In this document: in pieces, positions 45,281-51,552 of the stretch
Position numbering within the stretch: the first letter of the stretch is position 1
How the letters are laid out: each line of letters starts with the position of its first letter
Source: an uncultured Clostridia bacterium
Lineage (GTDB): Bacteria; Bacillota; Clostridia; Christensenellales; UBA1242
Direction: 5' to 3'
Assembly: GCA_944381235.1 (NCBI GenBank)
Contig: CALWKI010000042.1
Span: 1 to 51,552 of the forward strand
DNA length: 51,552 nt
Notes under the pieces: generated by a model
The model's input: only the letters and a program-made list of their open reading frames with translations
What the model was told of the DNA's origin: nothing
The model's database searches: none
Made by a program: the position numbers and the translations under genes

Positions 45281-45478
45281 TTATTTGCTTTCTTTTTCTT
45301 TTTGATGAATAGCAACAACTTCCTTACCATCATAGTATCCGCACTCACTACAAACTGTGTGTGGACGCACCATTGCCTTACAATGAGGGCACTCAACAAG
45401 CGTTGGATTAACTGCCTTCCAATTTGCTTTTCTACTATCTCTTCTTGCTTTACTAACTTTTCTTTTTGGTACTGCCAT
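45281..45478 (-). CDS. rpmF: 50S ribosomal protein L32
   Basis: MAVPKRKVSKARRDSRKA start and the zinc ribbon C30, C33, C43, C46 show the zinc-binding (C+) form. Length 65. It follows yceD by 4 bases, the standard pair. Confidence 0.97.
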   Translation of the reverse strand: MAVPKRKVSKARRDSRKANWKAVNPTLVECPHCKAMVRPHTVCSECGYYDGKEVVAIHQKEKESK

Positions 45479-45482
45479 TTTT

Positions 45483-45998
45483 CTACTCTCCCCTAACTTC
45501 TTTTATTTTGCCAAATGGATTCTCTTCTTTCCTCTCTATCTCGTCTAAATTACTTTCACAATTACACTTTTGGTAATTTTTATTTTTTCCGCAAACACTA
45601 CAAAGCCCTTTGCAATCTTCACGACATAAAACCCGAGATGAAAGATTAAGTAGTAAGTTGTCTGACACAGCCTCGTCAATATTAATGCCTGCCTGATTAA
45701 TCAAATAGTCTTCCACATTATGAGAATTATAATTTTCAACAAACTCCTCGTCTATTTTAAATTTAAATTCCCTTTCAAACACCTCACCACAATTATCACA
45801 CATACATTGCAATCTACAACTAGCATCGGCTGACAAGTTTAATTTTTCATTTTGGTAAAAGAAACTGCCCTTTACTCGCACTGGAGTTAAAAGTTTAATG
45901 TTTCTTGTGTCAAGTAAATCTTGCTCAAGTCTACAATCTACTTCAAAACTTTGCTTTTCCCCAGGTTTTGCCTTTGCTCTCATTATATTTAACAACAT
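45483..45998 (-). CDS. yceD: YceD/DUF177 family protein
   Basis: A family almost always placed before rpmF, thought to act in 23S rRNA or large-subunit maturation. Two CxxC groups are present: CMCDNC in the middle, and a C-terminal cluster CREDCKGLCSVCGKNKNYQKCNC. Length 171. A perfect promoter ends only 9 bases before the first ATG and no ribosome site is visible, so the mRNA is leaderless or nearly so. A second in-frame ATG at 45981-45983 has no ribosome site either. Confidence 0.9.
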   Translation of the reverse strand: MLLNIMRAKAKPGEKQSFEVDCRLEQDLLDTRNIKLLTPVRVKGSFFYQNEKLNLSADASCRLQCMCDNCGEVFEREFKFKIDEEFVENYNSHNVEDYLINQAGINIDEAVSDNLLLNLSSRVLCREDCKGLCSVCGKNKNYQKCNCESNLDEIERKEENPFGKIKEVRGE

Positions 45999-46007
45999 AG
46001 CAATAAT

Positions 46008-46036
46008 ATTATATTTACTTTGACTATATTTGTCAA
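46008..46036 (-). promoter_or_regulatory. yceD-rpmF promoter
   Basis: Minus-strand consensus TTGACA (46031-46036), 17-base spacer, TATAAT (46008-46013). The start of transcription should be 0-3 bases before the yceD ATG. Confidence 0.8.
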
Positions 46037-46059
46037 TGCTTTTAAAATTCTTTTTTGTT

Positions 46060-46287
46060 TTATTTTTTTATAATTTCTTCGACCTCAAACCCAAGGGTAT
46101 TGATTGCGTCAATTATCACTCTGTCCTCTATTTCTTTTTTGGAAGATAGAAAGGCGTTTTTATTTTCGAGGCTAACAACCACATCTGTGACGCCCTTTAT
46201 GTCCTTTAATTTATTTGTAACTCTACTAACACACCCCATACAATGCATGCCTGAAATTTTAATTTCCTTTTTAAATTCATCTTTCAT
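46060..46287 (-). CDS. copZ: Heavy-metal-associated domain protein, CopZ-like
   Basis: Single HMA domain of 75 residues that would carry Cu(I) to CopA. The metal motif is GMHCMGC. GAGGAG precedes the ATG at 46285-46287; an earlier in-frame ATG would run into copA. It follows copA by 13 bases, so pump and chaperone are made together. Confidence 0.9.
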   Translation of the reverse strand: MKDEFKKEIKISGMHCMGCVSRVTNKLKDIKGVTDVVVSLENKNAFLSSKKEIEDRVIIDAINTLGFEVEEIIKK

Positions 46288-46300
46288 CTTTTTTACTCCT

Positions 46301-48496
46301 CTATTTTTTAAGTCTAAGCGCATTTAATACAACTGTCAAACTACTTAAAACCATTGCTATGCCAGCTATCATTGGATTTATTATAACCCCTATAAAACTA
46401 AACGCTCCAGTTGCAATGGGTACCATAAGCGTGTTATAGAAAAACGCCCAAAAGAGATTTTGTTTTATATTTTTTATTGTGCGTTTACCAATGTCAAGTA
46501 AATCACCAATTCTTGTCAAATTATCATTCATAAGCACAACGTCGCTTGAGGACATTGCAATATCTGTGCCATTACTAACACTAACTCCTATGTCTGCACT
46601 CGCTAGTGCTGGGCTATCATTTATCCCGTCTCCGCACATTAATACATGTTTACTTTCTTTTTTTAGTTTACCAATTATTTTGCTTTTTTCACTTGGTAAA
46701 ACCCCTGCGTAAACGGTTTTAATATTAAGTTCATGCGCAATACTTTCCGCAACCTCTTTTGAGTCGCCGGACAAAAGCACCACCTCAATATTTTTATTTT
46801 GTAACTTTTTTACAATTTCTTTGGCGTCATCTTTTATAATATCACTTACCACATAAAGCCCAACAAGTTCGTTTTCGACCGCAACATACACTATACTCCC
46901 AAGCGCACCTATTTCTTTTTCAATGTTAGGTTGTTTATTTTTTACCTTAAATTTACTAAGAATTTTATTGTTTCCACAAATTATTGTTTTGTTCTGAATC
47001 TTACCTATAATTCCCATACCGTTTATATTTTTAAAGTCATCTACTTGAAACGCCTCCACTTTTTCTTCACTTGCCCTTTGAGAAAACGCATTTTTTATTG
47101 GATGAGTAGAAAGCGCCTCAAGACTATAAACATATTTGATTATTTCTTTTTCGTTTAATCCCGCGCTAAAATTTATAAACTTTGCAATTTTTAGATTGCC
47201 GTATGTAAGCGTTCCAGTTTTATCAAAGACTACAGTATCAATTTTACTTGCTATTTCAAGCGTCTCACTATTTTTTACAAGAATTCCTTTTGAGGCGCAC
47301 TTTCCAACACTAATTACAATCGCAAGCGGAGTTGATAAACCTAAAGCACACGGACACGCAACCACAAGCACCGTTACAAAAAAATTAAGTGCTACGTTGA
47401 ATCCCATACCTAAACACAAATAAACAATAAATGTTACAAGAGCAATTCCCATAACACAAGGAACAAAAATACCACTTACTTTATCTGCTAATTTTGATAT
47501 TTTCATTTTGGTATTTGTCGCCTCAACGACTAGTCTCACAATCTCAGAAACTGTAGAGTCTCGACCAATTTTTTCAGCCTCATATTCAATGTAACCATCA
47601 AAATTAATACTTCCCGCAACAACCTTATCTCCTTGCACCTTTTTAACGGGCATACTTTCGCCAGTAATAAATGCCTCGTCAATATGAGTACTCCCATTAA
47701 TTATTATCCCGTCAACTGCAATTTTTTCTCCTGGTCTACAAATTAACGTGTCCCCTTTTTGTATTTCGTCTATACTAACCTCTTTTTCTTCTGCACCGAC
47801 CTTTAAACGCGCTATATTTGGGGTTATTTGTACAAGTTTTTTTATTGCCTCTCTTGTTTTATCTTTGTTTGTCTTATCAATAAAGCGACCCAGTTTTATA
47901 AAATAAATAATTATGGCACACGACTCAAAATAAAGATTATGTACAGAACTAGTCTTGCCTAGCATTACCATAACAAAAGAATAGATACTGTAACCAAGAC
48001 TACTCGTTACACCAAGTGCAACAAGGGTATCCATATTTGGCACACCAAGAAATAAACTTTTTATACCATTTTTTATAATATCAAATCCGTAAACTAAAAA
48101 TGGCACGACAAGAACAAGTAACACTATTGAATATGTTTTTGGATTAATATTGTAGTCTAAAAATCGTGGCAAAGGCACCCCAAACATACTAAACATAGAA
48201 ACATACAAAACAATAACAGCAAGTATAGAAAAAATGATAAAGAATATTTTTTCTTTACTTCTCCTTTTCTCTTCTTTTAGTTTGTATATGCCGGTGCTTT
48301 TAAACCCAACGTCATTTATAAATTTTTCAATTTTTGATTTATCAAGTTTTGTTTCATCATAGTCAATAGTTGCATTTGCCATAACAAGATTAACGTTAAT
48401 ATCAATTATCCCGTCTTGCTTCTTTAGGTATTTTTCAATCCCTTGTGAACATGCACTACAACTCATGCCGTCAATACCAAGAATTATTCTCTTCAT
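46301..48496 (-). CDS. copA: Copper-translocating P-type ATPase
   Basis: P1B-type pump exporting Cu(I). N-terminal HMA domain with MSCSAC (11-16), eight predicted membrane segments, TGES at 278-281, the ion-site CPC at 391-393, DKTGTLT at 425-431, the class HP at 465-466 and GDGIND at 622-627. YN (687-688) and MVLSS (715-719) in the last helices mark the Cu(I) subtype. Length 731. No CsoR or CopY regulator gene is next to it. Confidence 0.96.
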   Translation of the reverse strand: MKRIILGIDGMSCSACSQGIEKYLKKQDGIIDINVNLVMANATIDYDETKLDKSKIEKFINDVGFKSTGIYKLKEEKRRSKEKIFFIIFSILAVIVLYVSMFSMFGVPLPRFLDYNINPKTYSIVLLVLVVPFLVYGFDIIKNGIKSLFLGVPNMDTLVALGVTSSLGYSIYSFVMVMLGKTSSVHNLYFESCAIIIYFIKLGRFIDKTNKDKTREAIKKLVQITPNIARLKVGAEEKEVSIDEIQKGDTLICRPGEKIAVDGIIINGSTHIDEAFITGESMPVKKVQGDKVVAGSINFDGYIEYEAEKIGRDSTVSEIVRLVVEATNTKMKISKLADKVSGIFVPCVMGIALVTFIVYLCLGMGFNVALNFFVTVLVVACPCALGLSTPLAIVISVGKCASKGILVKNSETLEIASKIDTVVFDKTGTLTYGNLKIAKFINFSAGLNEKEIIKYVYSLEALSTHPIKNAFSQRASEEKVEAFQVDDFKNINGMGIIGKIQNKTIICGNNKILSKFKVKNKQPNIEKEIGALGSIVYVAVENELVGLYVVSDIIKDDAKEIVKKLQNKNIEVVLLSGDSKEVAESIAHELNIKTVYAGVLPSEKSKIIGKLKKESKHVLMCGDGINDSPALASADIGVSVSNGTDIAMSSSDVVLMNDNLTRIGDLLDIGKRTIKNIKQNLFWAFFYNTLMVPIATGAFSFIGVIINPMIAGIAMVLSSLTVVLNALRLKK

Positions 48497-48512
48497 TATA
48501 ACCTCAAGGTTT

Positions 48513-48545
48513 ATTATATTTTATTTTACATAAAAAAGTAAAATA
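48513..48545 (-). promoter_or_regulatory. copA -10 box and upstream inverted repeat
   Basis: A TATAAT (48513-48518) lies 16 bases before the copA ATG. Just upstream an 8-bp inverted repeat, TATTTTAC (48522-48529) and GTAAAATA (48538-48545), sits where the spacer and -35 would be. No good -35 hexamer is seen, which fits activation or a repressor site; the regulator is not known. Confidence 0.45.
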
Positions 48546-48661
48546 TTTTATAAAATAATTGTGGCAAAAAATCTTTTTTACAATAATCATCTCAAAAATT
48601 TATGTGACTCCCACTGAAAAAAGTATAGTTTAAAAAAATAAAGAAAAGGAGGTTAAAGACA

Positions 48662-48748
48662 ATGAGAGATTGTTTACACAATCTCTCGGTCGACAAATTC
48701 AATTTTCAAGCAGTCCGTAAAGTGTGTAAAATGACCAAAAAAAGATAA
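48662..48748 (+). CDS. Possible 28-aa peptide, unknown
   Basis: A 28-codon frame has an ideal ribosome site, AGGAGG (48647-48652), 9 bases before its ATG, and stops just at the bidirectional terminator. The peptide starts MRDCLHNLSVDKFNFQ, has two cysteines and a basic tail, and lacks a membrane segment. A 10-bp perfect hairpin with a 4-base loop covers codons 2-8 and could hide or modulate translation. Only a weak -10 (TATAGT near 48624-48629) is seen. The ribosome site is the main reason to list it. Confidence 0.35.
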   Translation: MRDCLHNLSVDKFNFQAVRKVCKMTKKR

Positions 48749-48773
48749 AACCCGCTTTGAATAAAAGCGGGTT
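48741..48773 (-). terminator. Native tRNA-Tyr terminator
   Basis: Stem AACCCGCTTT / AAAGCGGGTT (48749-48758, 48764-48773) with 5-base loop; T-rich run on the minus strand. It lies just after the tRNA 3' end, so it belonged to the original tRNA gene. Confidence 0.8.
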
Positions 48774-48797
48774 ATCTAAAAAGTCGCATTGACGCGC

Positions 48798-48850
48798 TGG
48801 TGGGCAGGGATGGATTCGAACCATCGAAGGCTCAGCCGACGGATTTACAG
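48798..48850 (-). pseudogene. tRNA-Tyr (GUA) 3' half, attachment site
   Basis: Read on the minus strand it runs from the anticodon loop CTGTAAA (48844-48850) through the class II variable arm (GGCTGAGCC), the T arm GATGG-TTCGAAT-CCATC and the acceptor strand to encoded CCA (48798-48800). The 5' side of the anticodon stem and everything before it are missing; the bases upstream do not pair. This is the usual residue when an element integrates into the anticodon loop of a tRNA gene. Confidence 0.8.
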
Positions 48851-48932
48851 GCTTAACCTCAAAATCGAAAAAATTAATATATACTTTTATTTTAAAGGAA
48901 ATTAAAAGATTAAAAGAATTATTTATTTTCAC

Positions 48933-48954
48933 TTGACCCAAAATTTGACCCAAA
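48933..48954. repeat. Tandem 10-bp repeats near the attachment site
   Basis: TTGACCCAAA occurs at 48933-48942 and again at 48945-48954, 12 bases apart. They lie about 85 bases from the tRNA crossover. Short tandem repeats near an att core often serve as integrase arm sites. Confidence 0.55.
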
Positions 48955-48964
48955 TTAAAATACA

Positions 48965-48995
48965 AAAAAAATAACTGGTATTCAGTTATTTTTTT
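48965..48995 (-). terminator. Terminator overlapping the rep stop
   Basis: A 13-bp perfect stem (48983-48995 and 48965-48977) with a 5-base loop followed by T residues on the minus strand. The rep stop TAA (48986-48988) is within the 5' arm. Confidence 0.8.
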
Positions 48996-49993
48996 AATGT
49001 ATAGATATAGGCTTTGTCGGTTTCTTTAAAGTGAATATAGTTAAGTAGACTAACCGAATTTAAAAAGTTTTGTTTTTCCTCGTCAGTGTAGTATGAAACT
49101 AGTTTATTATAAAAGTCCAAATTATTTGTATGCCAATATGTTTTTTTCTTAAAAGATACTTTGACATTATCTTTTAAAAAATACTTTGAAAGATAATTTG
49201 CAAGTTTGTCAGAGTTTGCGTCTTTTATTTTAACTATTGTTAAATGACCTTCTGAGTAAATTTTAGGGTCTATGTTATATACCGGGTCGTTAAATTCATT
49301 GACTAATTGTTGCATATAATATTTATTCGGTAATTTGTTGCCCTTTTTATCTTCATAGTACTCACCGGAATTAATAGCAATGCGAAGATATTTGTCAAGG
49401 TTGCAGTTACCAATAAGTCCGTGAAAATGTAAACCGCCTTTTTTATGATGTTCCCTAACACATATTATTTTTATATTTGGGAACCTATATTGCATTTTTT
49501 GTCTAAAAAGTTTCCAAACATAATTGACTTGTTCTTCTGATAGCTTGTCCTTTTTTGCCAAAGTTAAAGTCAAAAAGTAAGACCAATCATTACAGCGAGT
49601 ATAACCATAAAAATTTTGAGTTGCTCGTTTACGGGAATCTTTTAAACAATTCAGCAATTTAAAAATATCGCCATTTAGATTTTTCTCAGTTGGGACAAGA
49701 ACGCCATGGTCGTCATACATCCAATTTTTGCCTCTATCTACATTTATATTTACGTCCATTGTACCACGTTGCCAAAAGGCATCTTTAAAGATAAGCACTT
49801 CTCGAGTATTTTTATACTCATTTATGACAACGTTTGCTTTACAATCTTTTACATATGGGCATTTAAGATAATTTGGACAACTAAATTGACGTTTTACATT
49901 CAAACAAAATTCGCAAAGTTCTTTTGTTTGATACTTTTTTATAGGAGATAAATCTATCTCTTTCATATCATTTTGATTAAATCCGTTAGACAT
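48986..49993 (-). CDS. HUH-type replication initiation protein
   Basis: Rolling-circle replication endonuclease that nicks the origin through a tyrosine. Motif I is YFLTLTL (139-145), the metal-binding HUH motif is GLHFHGL with His189 and His191, and motif III is YLSKYF with candidate Tyr267. The N-terminus holds a cysteine cluster, C27, C30, C39, C45 and C51, that may bind zinc. Length 335. AGAGGAG precedes the ATG. Such Rep proteins occur in small plasmids, microviruses and filamentous phages; the Zot-like neighbour favours the last. Confidence 0.85.
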   Translation of the reverse strand: MSNGFNQNDMKEIDLSPIKKYQTKELCEFCLNVKRQFSCPNYLKCPYVKDCKANVVINEYKNTREVLIFKDAFWQRGTMDVNINVDRGKNWMYDDHGVLVPTEKNLNGDIFKLLNCLKDSRKRATQNFYGYTRCNDWSYFLTLTLAKKDKLSEEQVNYVWKLFRQKMQYRFPNIKIICVREHHKKGGLHFHGLIGNCNLDKYLRIAINSGEYYEDKKGNKLPNKYYMQQLVNEFNDPVYNIDPKIYSEGHLTIVKIKDANSDKLANYLSKYFLKDNVKVSFKKKTYWHTNNLDFYNKLVSYYTDEEKQNFLNSVSLLNYIHFKETDKAYIYTLKK

Positions 49994-50348
49994 AGTTTAC
50001 TCCTCTTTTTAAAATTTTTCTGCTTAAGTGTCCCCATTATCAAGTAAAGGGGACACTGTTTTTTTGTCCGTCAAGGCCCCGGGCGGGCAGAGCCTCGCCC
50101 GGTGGCCTCACTTATTTTTTTGTGCTGGGTAAGAGGCGAGACGTGATGTCGTCTTTCAGACTGATATCATTACTCGCTATTATTGTTTATCGGGCATTTA
50201 ATTTGACTAGTTCCCGTCAAGGACGCTAGCAAAATTAAAAGCCCGTCAGCGACGCTTAGCCTTTGCTCCCGGTCGTTCGCTTACGCTTCTGCGACCTAGT
50301 AGTCCCCTTTTTGTCTACTGCCCGTCTAAAAAGGGGACTTTAAAAAGG
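49994..50348. other. Likely phage origin / packaging region
   Basis: This 355-base stretch is richer in G+C than its surroundings and has no supported gene. Hairpins: AGTGTCCCC / GGGGACACT (50027-50035, 50049-50057); GGCCCCGGGCG / CGCCCGGTGGCC with one bulge (50075-50085, 50096-50107); AGTCCCCTTTTT / AAAAAGGGGACT (50301-50312, 50328-50339); and GGTCG / CGACC near 50271-50296. CCGTCAAGG occurs at 50068-50076 and 50214-50222, with variants at 50243 and 50322. The pattern suits a rolling-circle origin and packaging signal. Confidence 0.6.
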
Positions 50349-50588
50349 TTAGTATGCCCTTTTCTTCCCTCTTAATTTAGCAATCTTCTTTTTATATTCT
50401 GGTGAAAAAGTATAGAGCATTGCATACTCATAATTTCCATGTTCTTTGATTGCTTTTCGAATTTCTTTCTCGTCTCCAGTTCGTGTAGCCCTAACAAGAT
50501 TCCTTTCACTTTTAACATAAGCCTGTTCTAGGCTTTCCTTTGTATTATTAAGCGCAAGTTTTTTGTGTTTTCCTTTAAAGAATGACAT
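50349..50588 (-). CDS. Small basic phage protein, 79 aa, unknown
   Basis: No family is recognised. The product is basic and helical: it opens MSFFKGKHKK, has a central RATRTGDEKEIRKAIKEHGNYEYAML and ends AKLRGKKRAY. No membrane segment or signal, so it is not a coat protein. It lies 2 bases after the 106-aa gene, with a GGAGG-type ribosome site. DNA or RNA binding is possible from its charge only. Confidence 0.75.
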   Translation of the reverse strand: MSFFKGKHKKLALNNTKESLEQAYVKSERNLVRATRTGDEKEIRKAIKEHGNYEYAMLYTFSPEYKKKIAKLRGKKRAY

Positions 50589-50590
50589 TT

Positions 50591-50911
50591 TTATTTCACC
50601 TCCAGATTTTTATTTTCTTCTTTCTTCATTTTTTTTAATTTTTTTTGTTCTGCATTATATATTGGTCTAAGACCAGAAAAGTAAATTCTTAACTTTTGAA
50701 TCCAAGATAACTTTACTCCCATTTTTTCGAGAGTGAGTAAATAATATATATCTATTTCTTTTAATTTTTTCTTCAAGGACTTATAGATAGTCTTGTCAAG
50801 CTTGGCTAGATATACCTTATCTACATATCTTTCAGAGTCGAGTAAGTGTTGCCAAACTAAAAGATAACTATCTATTGTTTGTCCTAACAATTCATTTTTA
50901 ATGTATTCCAT
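50591..50911 (-). CDS. Phage protein, 106 aa, unknown
   Basis: No family is recognised. Mostly helical with a long basic stretch; ends in KKLKKMKKEENKNLEVK. No cysteines. The stop of the Zot-like frame lies immediately upstream, so the two are coupled. It is in the place where morphogenesis or regulatory genes lie in filamentous phages. Confidence 0.72.
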   Translation of the reverse strand: MEYIKNELLGQTIDSYLLVWQHLLDSERYVDKVYLAKLDKTIYKSLKKKLKEIDIYYLLTLEKMGVKLSWIQKLRIYFSGLRPIYNAEQKKLKKMKKEENKNLEVK

Positions 50912-51552
50912 TTATACTACACTCCTTTTTTGATAAAAATTTCTTGGCAATTCGTCGTCGTTATTCTCAAGATATTTAATATAACTTTCTATATTTTCTT
51001 CAAAAGGGATAGCCTCGATATAGTCAATATCTTCGTCAAAATGACCGGCGTAAAACTTAGGTTTGCAAGAAAAGGAATTATAGCAGTCAAAAACGTTATA
51101 GTCCGCTGTAATTTCTTTTTCCTCGTAACACTCTTTGTCTTTTCTGCCACTAGACATATATCTATCAAACAAATTACTATTATCAATTACCCTTACCTTC
51201 CACGTCATACCTTGTATATCACCGAATTTGTTATAGTGAATATCTAATTTTACTATTTCTATAAATTGGGCCAGTTCCCGAATATTAACGTCAATAAGCA
51301 TTGGACGTTGGGTATCAAGAAAAATCTCAAGATTATTATGTCTATGACTCTCGTACCAGCGAGACTGCCAGTCCGGAAAATATATCGACATTCGACTATT
51401 AAGATATTTTTGCGCTTCAGTTATGCCTATGACCTCATATGGCAAATTGTAATGAGTTTTCACAAACTTATTTGCAAAACCGAGTCTATACGGATTGATA
51501 ATTCTGTTATGTCTATCTCGATAACGAAAACGTCTAAAACTACAAGAATAAT
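50912..51552 (-). CDS. Zot-like filamentous phage morphogenesis ATPase, partial
   Basis: The frame is open to the window edge, so the N-terminal part with the Walker A motif is outside; 212 residues are visible. VIGITEAQKYLNSR sits where Zot/gpI proteins have the Walker B DEAQ, and SHRHNNLEIFLDTQRPMLIDVNIRELAQF matches their RHxGxDIxLxTQxPxxID pattern. VIDNSNLFDRYMSSG and VFDCYNSFSC in the C-terminal half also fit. The family assembles and extrudes filamentous virions at the membrane. The usual Walker B Asp appears to be Thr here. No membrane segment is seen in the visible part. A GTG at 51463 is unlikely to be the start because the frame continues upstream with well-formed sequence (NPYRLGFANKF). 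Confidence 0.72.
   Translation of the reverse strand, partial: YSCSFRRFRYRDRHNRIINPYRLGFANKFVKTHYNLPYEVIGITEAQKYLNSRMSIYFPDWQSRWYESHRHNNLEIFLDTQRPMLIDVNIRELAQFIEIVKLDIHYNKFGDIQGMTWKVRVIDNSNLFDRYMSSGRKDKECYEEKEITADYNVFDCYNSFSCKPKFYAGHFDEDIDYIEAIPFEENIESYIKYLENNDDELPRNFYQKRSVV

Larger units (their letters stand above)
48798..51552 (-). mobile_element. Integrated filamentous-phage-like element (right part beyond window)
   Basis: One end is marked by a tRNA-Tyr 3' fragment (48798-48850). The element then carries an HUH replication initiator, a hairpin-rich non-coding region, two small genes and a Zot-like ATPase, all on the minus strand. The other end, where an intact tRNA-Tyr would be expected, lies beyond the window. 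No integrase, coat or single-strand binding gene is seen here; they would be to the right if present. Confidence 0.7.

Noticed and set aside
48699-48965. Minus-strand open frame of 88 codons starting MYFNLGQILGQVK
   Set aside because: It runs straight through the tRNA-Tyr fragment and its terminator and has no ribosome site. At most its first codons are a relic of an integrase tail.
50146-50229. Plus-strand 27-residue hydrophobic peptide (starting MSSFRLISLLAIIV)
   Set aside because: It has only a fair GAGG site and lies inside the hairpin-rich origin region, opposite to all phage genes. It could be a coat-like peptide, but it lacks a signal and is too short.
49994-50348. CRISPR array
   Set aside because: The repeats are short, imperfect and unevenly spaced, with no leader or cas genes. 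No CRISPR array is seen anywhere in the window.
48986-51552. Microvirus instead of filamentous phage
   Set aside because: The Rep alone could fit a microvirus, but the Zot-like ATPase has no place in that group and no major capsid protein is seen.

Overview
The window is AT-rich bacterial DNA, by eye about one third G+C. Nearly all genes read on the minus strand and most carry clear Shine-Dalgarno sites. Gene content and order point to a Gram-positive member of the Bacillota, probably an uncultured Clostridia-type lineage: comM-dprA-topA-hslV-hslU, tsf-rpsB, rimO-pgsA-cinA, ylxM-ffh-rpsP-khpA-rimM-trmD, rbgA-rnhB, plsX-rnc-smc-ftsY and yceD-rpmF are all classic Bacillota neighbourhoods. I cannot name a species.

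Layout. 1-1100: a lone Fic-domain gene on the plus strand with its own promoter and a bidirectional terminator. 1167-8275: thioredoxin, the HslVU protease, TopA, DprA and ComM. 8581-9336: a two-gene operon of unknown, highly charged coiled-coil proteins. 9512-12455: hemW and lepA; lepA looks leaderless. 12808-13539: a glycerophosphodiester phosphodiesterase on the plus strand. 13656-15110: tsf and rpsB with a structured leader. 15340-17382: cysteine desulfurase, a cysteine-free IscU-like protein and a PPC-domain protein. 17560-20742: a degenerate cinA, pgsA and rimO. 20825-26044: ftsK/spoIIIE, an M16 peptidase and a membrane-anchored NodB-fold protein. 26478-39263: the long translation, secretion and chromosome cluster from rplS to plsX. 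39567-43667: the lysine/diaminopimelate operon asd-dapA-dapB-lysC. 43749-45089: a PepD-like protein that seems to have lost its metal ligands. 45281-48496: rpmF, yceD and a copper pair copA-copZ.

From about 48798 to the right edge lies an integrated element. The 3' half of a tRNA-Tyr gene (anticodon loop to encoded CCA) sits next to a native terminator, which is the usual mark of tRNA-targeted integration. Next to it come an HUH replication initiator, a G+C-richer non-coding region full of hairpins and short repeats (likely origin), two small unknown genes, and the C-terminal part of a Zot-like morphogenesis ATPase running off the window. Together these suggest a filamentous phage (inovirus-like) prophage of a Gram-positive host. 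I regard it as the most interesting part of the window.

A second theme is conserved genes whose products have lost catalytic or metal-binding residues (IscU-like, PepD-like, CinA-like, perhaps the NodB-like protein). A third is compact regulation: leaderless or near-leaderless starts (lepA, yceD), perfect palindromes at promoters (ylxM, plsX, pepD-like, fic) and terminators that overlap stop codons (rplS, rep).
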